Origin: JANQRV01 sp964533785
Lineage (GTDB): Bacteria > Bacteroidota > Bacteroidia > Chitinophagales > Saprospiraceae
Length of the DNA: 13,918 nucleotides
Assembly: GCA_964533785.1 (NCBI GenBank)
Contig: CAZHNG010000176.1
Coordinates: 1 to 13,918, forward strand
Direction: 5' to 3'
Shown: positions 7,661 to 13,918 of the stretch, piece by piece
Layout: each line of letters starts with the position of its first letter
How positions within the stretch are numbered: position 1 is the stretch's first letter
Program-made: the position numbers and the translations under genes
Notes under the pieces: model-generated
The model's database searches: none
Seen by the model: only the letters and a program-made list of their open reading frames with translations
What the model was told of the DNA's origin: nothing

Positions 7661-9055
7661 ATGAAGATATTTCACCTGATGTCTCTTCTTGGGTTTTTGC
7701 TATTCTTATCAGCCTGCGATTTGGATCAGAATGAACCTAGAGATTCTGATTTACCCAATATCATTTTCATTATGGCGGATGATTTGGGCTATGGTGACCT
7801 GGGGTGTTACGGCGGAACGTATATCCAAACCCCCAATATCGATCAGATGGCGGCAGAGGGTCTTCGCTTTACTCAATGTTACGCCGGGGCTCCCGTTTCA
7901 GGACCTTCGCGCTGTGTACTTATGACTGGAAAACACAGCGGGCACGCTACGAGAAGGGATAATCGTACTACCGATGATAATCATAAGCCTTTCTTACAAC
8001 GGAAATTGATCCCTCTGCGTCCGGAAGATTATACGATCGCTGAAATGTTGAAAGAAGCCGGTTATACGACCGGAGCGATCGGTAAGTGGGGACTCGGTAA
8101 TCTCGGCACTACGGGCATCCCTAATAACCAGGGCTTTGATTATTTTTACGGTTATCTCGATCAGGTGCATGCGCATAACTACTTTACGGATTACCTAATT
8201 CGCGATAAGGATACCGTCGTAATTCACCAAAATCTGGATAATCAGCGAATGGTTTATTGTCAGGATCTATTGATTAATGAAGCTTTGAATTTTATCCGCC
8301 GGCACCAAAGTGAACCTTTTTTTCTGTACTTGCCCTTTACCATTCCCCACGGAAAATTTGAAATACCGAATAATACCATGTATGCTGATCAACCGTGGGG
8401 AGAACGGGTGAAAAATTATGCCGCTATGGTCAGCCGAATGGATAAGGATATTGGCCGTATTTTTGCTTTGCTGGCAAATCTGAAATTAGATGAAAATACC
8501 ATCGTCTTTTTCACTTCTGATCATGGTCCGAACGAATCTTTTATCGAACCCCTGCGCAGCAATAAGCCTTTTCGGGGATATAAGCGGCAATTACTAGAGG
8601 GAGGTATTCGCGTGCCTATGATCGTGCGGTGGCCGGGAAGGATACGCGAGGGAGTAGAAAGTGATTTTGTCTGGGCATTTTGGGATGTCATGCCTACTTT
8701 GGCACATCTCGCGGGCACTCCTATGAACAGAGAGCTGGATGGTATATCTGTATTGCCGACCCTGCTGGGGGGGATCCAGCAACCTCACGATTTTCTGTAT
8801 TGGGAATTTTACAACCCTTTTCAACAGGCAGTACGGTTGGGTAATTGGAAGGGGATGCGGCTGGGCACGCAGGAACCGATCGTCCTTTATGACCTGGACA
8901 AGGACCCCAAAGAGCAAGTGAATTTGGCGGAAAAAAATCTGGAGATCGTGGAACGCATTAAAGAGATCATGGCTGCTGAGCACGACCCCAACCGTTACTG
9001 GCCATCAAGAAAATTGGCTGATTTGACGACTAAGCGGATGTTGATCGGGGAGTGA
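7661..9055 (+). CDS. S1 family arylsulfatase lipoprotein, serine-type
   Basis: This 464-residue protein has a lipoprotein signal (lipobox LSAC, Cys19) and a complete sulfatase domain. Visible residues are Asp40-Asp41 (IMADDLGYGDLG), Ser80 in SGPSR as the residue to be oxidised to formylglycine, Lys91 (TGKHSGH), Lys142 (GKWGLG, with glycine where many relatives have histidine), His230 (IPHGK), Asp287-His288 (TSDHG) and Lys308 before LLEGGIRVP. It ends with the usual C-terminal subdomain (LYDLDKDPKEQVNLA). Serine at the nucleophile position requires an anaerobic radical-SAM maturase able to act on serine; the oxygen-dependent FGE works on cysteine only. The substrate is unknown; the family removes sulfate from sugars or aryl esters. 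It starts 194 bases after the preceding sulfatase, which leaves room for its own promoter. Confidence 0.92.
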   Translation: MKIFHLMSLLGFLLFLSACDLDQNEPRDSDLPNIIFIMADDLGYGDLGCYGGTYIQTPNIDQMAAEGLRFTQCYAGAPVSGPSRCVLMTGKHSGHATRRDNRTTDDNHKPFLQRKLIPLRPEDYTIAEMLKEAGYTTGAIGKWGLGNLGTTGIPNNQGFDYFYGYLDQVHAHNYFTDYLIRDKDTVVIHQNLDNQRMVYCQDLLINEALNFIRRHQSEPFFLYLPFTIPHGKFEIPNNTMYADQPWGERVKNYAAMVSRMDKDIGRIFALLANLKLDENTIVFFTSDHGPNESFIEPLRSNKPFRGYKRQLLEGGIRVPMIVRWPGRIREGVESDFVWAFWDVMPTLAHLAGTPMNRELDGISVLPTLLGGIQQPHDFLYWEFYNPFQQAVRLGNWKGMRLGTQEPIVLYDLDKDPKEQVNLAEKNLEIVERIKEIMAAEHDPNRYWPSRKLADLTTKRMLIGE

Positions 9056-9125
9056 AATGGTATGCTTCGATTTCTGACTGGTGAATTATGTACTTAAAAC
9101 CGTCAGAGACTGGGCTATATTTCTA

Positions 9126-9143
9126 CCAAGTCTGGAGACTTGG
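9126..9143. repeat. short inverted repeat between two sulfatase genes
   Basis: CCAAGTC and GACTTGG form a perfect 7-bp stem with a TGGA tetraloop, 70 bases after the serine-type sulfatase stop and 42 bases before the next start. No T-run follows directly. It may be a weak terminator or an RNA-processing hairpin within the array transcript. Confidence 0.5.
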
Positions 9144-9184
9144 CAGATCGAAAGTTTGTGTTATTTATTCTTTAATTAGGTATC

Positions 9185-11059
9185 ATGATTAGAAATTTTT
9201 TTAGCAGTAGCTTATTTATTCTAGTAGCCTTTGCAGCTAATATTAAGCAAATATCAGCTCAAATCAATACCCCACGTCCCAACATCGTATGGATCGTCAC
9301 CGAAGATAATTCCGTGCACTACATGAACCTGTACCGCGAAGGTGGCGCAGTTATGCCCGTAATAGAAAGCTTGGCCAAACAAGGCATCGTTTTTAATCAT
9401 GCCTTTTCGCAGGGCCCAGTTTGTTCCGTTGCCCGCAGTACCATCATCAGCGGTTGTTATGCACCCAGGATAGGAGCGCAATATCACCGGCGCATGGATT
9501 TTGCTCCAATGCCGGAAGGTTTGAAGATGTTCCCGCAATATTTGCGCGAAGCAGGTTACTACACGACCAATAACAGTAAAGAAGATTACAATTTGATCAA
9601 ATCGGATCAGGTATGGGACGAATCTTCCCGGAACGCCTCTTACAAGAACCGTAAACCCGGCCAACCCTTTTTCCACGTCCAGAATTTTGGCATCACCCAC
9701 GAAGGACAATTGCATTTCACGGAAGAGGAAATGAAAACTACTGCTACCGAAACCGATTCGGAGCAGATGACGCCTTTGCCTTATCATCCCAACACTCCCA
9801 CCTTCTCGTATACCTATGCCAAATACCTGGATTTACACAAAAAAGCAGATGACGCCATTGGGCAATTTGTCCGACAACTCGAAAATGAAGGTTACCTGGA
9901 CAACACTATTATCTTTTACTACGGTGATCACGGTGGCGTGCTGCCCCGCAGTAAGGGGTATATCTATGAGAGTGGACTACACGTTCCTTTAGTGGTTTAT
10001 GTGCCGGAGCAGTTTCAATATTTAATGCCCGTTGAAATGGGGAGTAAGGTCGATGCGTTTATTCGATTTATTGATCTGGCTCCTACGGTATTGAATTTAG
10101 CGGGTATTGACATTCCTCCGCAAATGGATGGACGTCCCTTCTTAGGGAAAGGAGTAACCGCCGAAGACCTTGAGCAACGGAACCAGGTTTTTAGTTACGC
10201 CGACCGGTTCGATGAAAAATATGACCTGGTACGAGCGATCCGCAAAGGAAAATATAAATACATCCGCAATTATCAACCCTTTAATTTTGATGCCTTATTC
10301 AATTTCTACCGCTACAAAATGTTGGCGTACAAGGAATGGGCTCAATTATTCAAAGAGGGTAAACTGAACGATGAACAAAAACAATTTTTCCTTCCGAAAA
10401 CGCCTGAAGCCCTTTATGACCTGGAAAAAGATCCACACGAAGTTCATAACCTGGCGAATGAACCGGCCCATCGCGAGGTGCTGATCGAATTGCGGACGGC
10501 CCTGCAAGAACAGGTAAAAGGAATGCCTGACCTAAGCTTTTTCCCGGAACCCTATTTCCTGGAAAAAGGGCTGGATAACCCTGTGCAGTTTGGGCAACAA
10601 CATAAGAAGGTTATCGCAGCATTAGTCGATATCGCAGACTTGAGTTTGCTACCTTTTTCAGAAGCTAAAAAATCCATAAAGAAAGCGCTCCGATCAGACA
10701 ATCCATGGTATCGGTACTGGGCATTAATTGTCTGTAGCACTTATGGAGAAGAGGCTTCTTCTTTTTACAAAATGGCTAAGAAAATGGCTGCTAAAGACCC
10801 GGAAAACCTAGTAAAAGTAAGAGCTGCCGAGTTTTTAGCATTAACAAACCAACAAGACCCGCAAGCCGTGTTACAAGAGGCGCTTCAACGAGCCGAAACG
10901 AAAACAGAAGCCAATTTGATTCTTAACTCCGTAGCACTATTGCAAAGTAAAAATTATGGCTACTCCTTCGCTATTGACCGGGGAATATTTGACCCCGAAT
11001 GGATGGCTAAGCCGGGTGACCTGGTCAATCGGAGGATGGATTTTATTGAAATACCTTAA
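9185..11059 (+). CDS. S1 family sulfatase, SGSH-like, with C-terminal HEAT-like region
   Basis: This 624-residue protein is a diverged paralogue of the sulfatase at 5586, with the same order of motifs. It has an ordinary signal peptide likely cleaved near ISAQ (about residue 25) and no lipobox, so it is probably periplasmic or secreted rather than anchored. Metal ligands are Glu40-Asp41 (VTEDNS) and Asp248-His249 (YGDHGG). Candidate active-site residues are Lys132 and His172 (THEG). The nucleophile Cys80 lies in CSVAR, again with valine instead of proline or alanine. Residues from about 490 to 600 are helical and HEAT-like but less regular than in the paralogue; YRYWALIVCSTYG matches VRYWAAISLGN there. 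Its stop overlaps the start of the following sulfatase pseudogene by one base (TAATG), which indicates a polycistronic, formerly coupled arrangement. Confidence 0.9.
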   Translation: MIRNFFSSSLFILVAFAANIKQISAQINTPRPNIVWIVTEDNSVHYMNLYREGGAVMPVIESLAKQGIVFNHAFSQGPVCSVARSTIISGCYAPRIGAQYHRRMDFAPMPEGLKMFPQYLREAGYYTTNNSKEDYNLIKSDQVWDESSRNASYKNRKPGQPFFHVQNFGITHEGQLHFTEEEMKTTATETDSEQMTPLPYHPNTPTFSYTYAKYLDLHKKADDAIGQFVRQLENEGYLDNTIIFYYGDHGGVLPRSKGYIYESGLHVPLVVYVPEQFQYLMPVEMGSKVDAFIRFIDLAPTVLNLAGIDIPPQMDGRPFLGKGVTAEDLEQRNQVFSYADRFDEKYDLVRAIRKGKYKYIRNYQPFNFDALFNFYRYKMLAYKEWAQLFKEGKLNDEQKQFFLPKTPEALYDLEKDPHEVHNLANEPAHREVLIELRTALQEQVKGMPDLSFFPEPYFLEKGLDNPVQFGQQHKKVIAALVDIADLSLLPFSEAKKSIKKALRSDNPWYRYWALIVCSTYGEEASSFYKMAKKMAAKDPENLVKVRAAEFLALTNQQDPQAVLQEALQRAETKTEANLILNSVALLQSKNYGYSFAIDRGIFDPEWMAKPGDLVNRRMDFIEIP

Positions 11060-11335
11060 TGATTATGATCGCAAAAAAAGGGTGGTTTTTTGGGGCCATC
11101 ATAATAACATTCGTTGCCTGTTCTTCTGAATCAGATCGCCAATCTGGAAGTAAAAAGATAGAGCAACCCAATATTTTATTCATCGCTATTGATGATCTGA
11201 ATGATTGGCTCAGTTGTATGCAGGGACATCCGAATGCCAACGATTAATGAACGCTGGTCTCCATTGGTAAAAGGCGGAGCGAATGATTATTTAAGAGAAC
11301 AAAAACAGGAGCAAATTGCTAAGGACACCAAATAA
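11059..11335 (+). pseudogene. internally deleted iduronate-2-sulfatase-like gene
   Basis: The first frame (11059-11247, 62 residues) has a lipoprotein signal ending in FVAC (Cys21) and the start of a sulfatase domain, NILFIAIDDLNDW with metal ligands Asp45-Asp46, then GHPNA. It then shifts phase and stops. From about 11234 a different frame, entered at ATGCCAACGATT, runs 33 residues to TAA at 11333-11335. It reads MPTINERWSPL and ends in a charged tail, resembling the C-terminus of the same sulfatase class. A normal gene of this kind encodes roughly 450-550 residues, so well over 1 kb is missing, including the CxPxR active site. The junction lies around AATGCCAA, which could have been a short direct repeat used for deletion. 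The start overlaps the upstream stop (TAATG). The product cannot be an active sulfatase; assembly collapse is an alternative explanation. Confidence 0.82.
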
Positions 11336-11348
11336 ATAAGCTAGCTGT

Positions 11349-12695
11349 ATGATGAAAAACAACCTCTTTGCCGTAACCATCATTTTTTTGACGATTGCTT
11401 TTTTGACGAATTGTTCCGTTCAAAAAGAACCGGATCAAGAGGCAACCCGACCTAATTTTATCCTGATCATGGCCGATGACCTGGGCTACGGAGGTATTGG
11501 GTGTTTTGGCAATACCGAAATCAATACGCCCAACCTGGATCAAATGGCCTCGGAAGGTATCCGGCTGACGAATTATTATGCCAACAGTACCGTATGTACT
11601 CCCACCAGAGCGGCTATGCTGACGGGCTGTTACCAGCAAAGAAGTGGAATGGAAGGCGTGATCTACGTCAGGCCGCCCAGCCGTAACCTGGGCATGTCGC
11701 CGGAAGAAGTCACCCTTGCCGAAATACTCCAAGCGAATGGCTATGCGACCGGCATAATGGGCAAATGGCATCTGGGTTACCAGCAGCAGTTTTTTCCCAC
11801 CGAACAAGGATTCGATGAATTTTACGGATACGTTAGCGGCAATATCGATTTTCATTCTCATTATGACAATTCCGGCCAGTACGATTGGTGGCACAACCAG
11901 GATTCTATTTTTGAAGAGGGGTATGTAACGGATTTGATCACCCAACACGCGGTAGACTTCATCCAACAACATCAGGAGCAACCATTTTTCTTATACATCG
12001 CTCACGAAGCGCCGCATGCTCCTTTTCAAGGGCGCAATGATCCGGGCTACCGCTTCCCCGGCGAGGAATTTTCCTACTACGGCCCGGTAGAAGATAAACA
12101 CGCCGCTTACCAAGAAATGGTAGAAGTGATGGACGAAGGTATTGGCGAGGTTTTGTCTACGCTCAAGCAGTTAGACTTGGATTCCAACACTTTAGTTGTT
12201 TTTGTTTCCGATAATGGCGCCGAACAGAACTACGGAGATAATGGAGGCTTAAAAGGATGGAAAACCAATCTATTTGAGGGTGGCATACGTGTTCCCGGCA
12301 TTGCCTGGTGGCCGGGTAAAATCGAATCTGCTGTTTCCGACCAGGTAGTGATGAGTTTTGATTGGATGCCAACCTTCCTAAGCCTTGCTCAAACGGCAAT
12401 ACCTGATAGTTTAAGTTTGGATGGTGAGGATTTGTCCGGTTTTCTGCGGGGCGGGGTACCTTTAACAGAACGAACCCTATTCTGGCGGTACCGCAACCAA
12501 AAGGTGGTGCGAAATGGTAATTGGAAAATGATGGTCGATGAAAAGGAAGGTACATTGTTATTTGACCTGGAAAATGATCAGATGGAACAACAAAATATCG
12601 CAGACCAAAATCCAGCAATAGTGGAAGATTTGAAAGCGGAACTCCACCGCTGGGAACAGGAAGTTGACCGTAATGGAGAAATGATCACAAAGTGA
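11349..12695 (+). CDS. S1 family arylsulfatase lipoprotein, canonical cysteine-type
   Basis: This 448-residue protein has a lipoprotein signal (lipobox LTNC, Cys22) and a full arylsulfatase domain. Visible residues are Asp43-Asp44 (MADDLGYGG), Cys83 in the canonical CTPTR formylglycine motif, Lys139 and His141 in GKWHLG, His223 in HEAPHAPF, Asp288-Asn289 (VSDNGAEQNYG) and Lys305 before LFEGGIRVPG. It closes with the typical C-terminal subdomain (LFDLENDQMEQQNIA). The Asp-Asn pair, rather than Asp-His, and the NGG..KGWK..L.EGGIRVP run resemble arylsulfatase A and GalNAc-6-sulfatase relatives; the substrate is not determined. The start may be ATG 11349 or 11352. It begins 13 bases after the pseudogene's remaining stop codon, so it was probably co-transcribed with the genes upstream. 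Confidence 0.93.
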   Translation: MMKNNLFAVTIIFLTIAFLTNCSVQKEPDQEATRPNFILIMADDLGYGGIGCFGNTEINTPNLDQMASEGIRLTNYYANSTVCTPTRAAMLTGCYQQRSGMEGVIYVRPPSRNLGMSPEEVTLAEILQANGYATGIMGKWHLGYQQQFFPTEQGFDEFYGYVSGNIDFHSHYDNSGQYDWWHNQDSIFEEGYVTDLITQHAVDFIQQHQEQPFFLYIAHEAPHAPFQGRNDPGYRFPGEEFSYYGPVEDKHAAYQEMVEVMDEGIGEVLSTLKQLDLDSNTLVVFVSDNGAEQNYGDNGGLKGWKTNLFEGGIRVPGIAWWPGKIESAVSDQVVMSFDWMPTFLSLAQTAIPDSLSLDGEDLSGFLRGGVPLTERTLFWRYRNQKVVRNGNWKMMVDEKEGTLLFDLENDQMEQQNIADQNPAIVEDLKAELHRWEQEVDRNGEMITK

Positions 12696-12780
12696 TTAAG
12701 CTATTTGTTTATATTTTTAAAAATTCCCGACAAAGACTTATCTTTCCAAATATTTATAAAGAAATTCAAGTCATCTGCAA

Positions 12781-13918
12781 ATGAATCGCCAGCTTTTTGT
12801 TGAATTCCAGTTGAATTATTGGTTAGGATTTTTCGTTTTTTGTTTTGTAATGAGTGGTTGCACACCTCGACCTGAAGCTCCGCGGAGGATCGAGATCCTA
12901 TTCCTTGGGCATGATCAGGAGCACCACAATTCCGAAAAATACCTTCCCCTTTTGTCCGCCGCTCTGATCAAAAAAGGGATCAACTTCACCTATACGGATA
13001 ACCCTGAAGATCTCAATACGGATAATCTCTCCCGTTATGATGGTTTGGCACTTTATGCAAATCACGACAGTATTACTCAGAGCCAGGAAAAAGTACTGCT
13101 ACAATTTGTAAGGCAGGGCAAAGGGTTCATTCCGATTCACTGCGCAAGTTATTGCTTCCGCAACTCCGACGAATTTGTCGAATTGGTCGGTGCCCAGTTT
13201 AAAGAACACGGAACGGATACTTTTGTGGCAGATATTGTCAAAAAAGATCATTTTATCACCAAAGACCTGTCGGAGTTCGAAACCTGGGATGAAACCTACG
13301 TTCATCACTTGCACAATGAAGATCGTACTGTCTTAATGGAAAGAGTCGAAGGTGATCACCGGGAACCCTGGACCTGGGTTCGGGAATACGGCAAGGGACG
13401 TGTTTTTTATACGGCTTACGGCCACGACGAACGCACCTGGGATAATCCCGGCTTTCACGCCTTAATGGAAAAAGGTATTCGTTGGGCCGTCGGTGATCAA
13501 TTATCTGAAAACCTGGACAGCCTGACTTTCCCGGAATTGGCCTACAGTGAAGCGAAGATCCCTAACTACGAAAAGCGCGATCCACCGCCAATGCTCCAGT
13601 CTCCTCTCACTCCTGAAGAATCGCAAAAATTGATCCAGGTCCCTCCCGGCTTCGAATTGCAGCTATTCGCTTCAGAACCGGATATTGCAGCTCCTATTAG
13701 TGCCAATTGGGATGAAAAAGGTCGACTTTGGTTATTGGAAACGGAAGATTATCCAAATGAGATCAACGTCGATGATGGTGTTGGGAATGACCGCATTAAG
13801 ATCATCGAAGATACGGATGGTGACGGCAAGGCAGATAAATTCACTGTTTTTGCGGATAATTTGAGTGTACCCACGAGTCTTGTTTTTCACAACGGCGGGG
13901 TCATCGTTTCGCAGGCTC
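12781..13918 (+). CDS. ThuA-domain / PVC-type propeller lipoprotein, 3' end outside window
   Basis: An open frame of 379 codons runs off the window end. The ATG at 12781 follows an in-frame stop at 12757 and begins a lipoprotein signal with lipobox MSGC (Cys27). Residues from about 37 to 238 form a ThuA-like (class I glutamine amidotransferase-like) domain, with ILFLGHDQEHH, GKGFIPIHCASYCF and GKGRVFYTAYGHDERTW. From about 276 (LTPEESQKLIQVPPGFELQLFASEP) begins the propeller found in PVC-type membrane-bound dehydrogenases, with DEKGRLWLLETEDYP and a DTDGDGKAD acidic loop (344-352) that may bind calcium. Full-length relatives usually continue with HEAT-like repeats and a C-terminal cytochrome c CxxCH domain, which would lie outside. 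Such proteins are thought to act in carbohydrate oxidation at the cell surface. The gene lies 85 bases after the last sulfatase on the same strand. Confidence 0.85.
   Translation, partial: MNRQLFVEFQLNYWLGFFVFCFVMSGCTPRPEAPRRIEILFLGHDQEHHNSEKYLPLLSAALIKKGINFTYTDNPEDLNTDNLSRYDGLALYANHDSITQSQEKVLLQFVRQGKGFIPIHCASYCFRNSDEFVELVGAQFKEHGTDTFVADIVKKDHFITKDLSEFETWDETYVHHLHNEDRTVLMERVEGDHREPWTWVREYGKGRVFYTAYGHDERTWDNPGFHALMEKGIRWAVGDQLSENLDSLTFPELAYSEAKIPNYEKRDPPPMLQSPLTPEESQKLIQVPPGFELQLFASEPDIAAPISANWDEKGRLWLLETEDYPNEINVDDGVGNDRIKIIEDTDGDGKADKFTVFADNLSVPTSLVFHNGGVIVSQA

Noticed and set aside
9254..9787. A 177-codon minus-strand frame within the second SGSH-like sulfatase.
   Set aside because: It is fully antisense to conserved active-site sequence and has no recognisable protein features.
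11319..11981. A 220-codon open frame on the minus strand over the start of the last sulfatase.
   Set aside because: It lies antisense to a gene with a clear signal peptide and sulfatase motifs. Its translation shows no domain, and such mirrors are common opposite biased codon use.
12163..12618. A 151-codon minus-strand frame within the last sulfatase.
   Set aside because: It mirrors the conserved C-terminal half of a clear sulfatase and shows no motif of its own.
12704..12746. TTTG and TATCTTTC boxes before the ThuA-propeller gene, considered as a promoter.
   Set aside because: The spacing of 31 bases is too long for the Bacteroidetes promoter pattern and the -7 box has a mismatch.

Overview
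The window looks like chromosomal DNA from a free-living member of the Bacteroidetes, probably a Saprospiria/Lewinella-like heterotroph. This is inferred from AT-rich intergenic DNA without clear Shine-Dalgarno sequences, several Bacteroidetes-style lipoprotein signals, a tricorn-like peptidase of the type common in that phylum, and a dense run of sulfatases. No rRNA, tRNA, CRISPR array, transposase or phage gene was seen.

Layout. Positions 1-1359 hold two small plus-strand housekeeping-type genes: a stand-alone TfoX N-terminal domain protein (176-514) and an isochorismatase-family cysteine hydrolase (787-1359). A large minus-strand gene (1427-4669) encodes an exported tricorn-like S41 peptidase and converges on the hydrolase gene. 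A gene-poor stretch (4670-5585) holds a 57-residue minus-strand ORF (4941-5114), a hairpin repeat, and a start codon followed by a twin-arginine motif that breaks off after about 12 residues, apparently the stub of a lost exported protein.

The main feature is a same-strand array from 5586 onward. It contains an SGSH-like sulfatase lipoprotein with HEAT-like repeats (5586-7466), a serine-type arylsulfatase lipoprotein (7661-9055), a second SGSH-like/HEAT sulfatase with an ordinary signal peptide (9185-11059), an internally deleted iduronate-2-sulfatase-like pseudogene (11059-11335), a canonical cysteine-type arylsulfatase lipoprotein (11349-12695), and the 5' part of a ThuA plus PVC-type propeller lipoprotein (12781 to the window end). 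All of these products are predicted to be exported and most are lipid-anchored. The set fits stepwise desulfation of a sulfated polysaccharide at the cell surface or in the periplasm. The substrate cannot be named: there is no SusC/SusD pair, glycoside hydrolase, polysaccharide lyase or sulfatase-maturating enzyme in the window.

Three palindromic elements with the same tip (CTCCGA) lie in intergenic DNA at 661-711, 1371-1421 and 5159-5209. Their outer stems differ in sequence yet remain self-complementary, so they look like a dispersed structural repeat rather than chance hairpins. Together with the Tat stub and the collapsed sulfatase, they suggest a locus still being remodelled by deletion.
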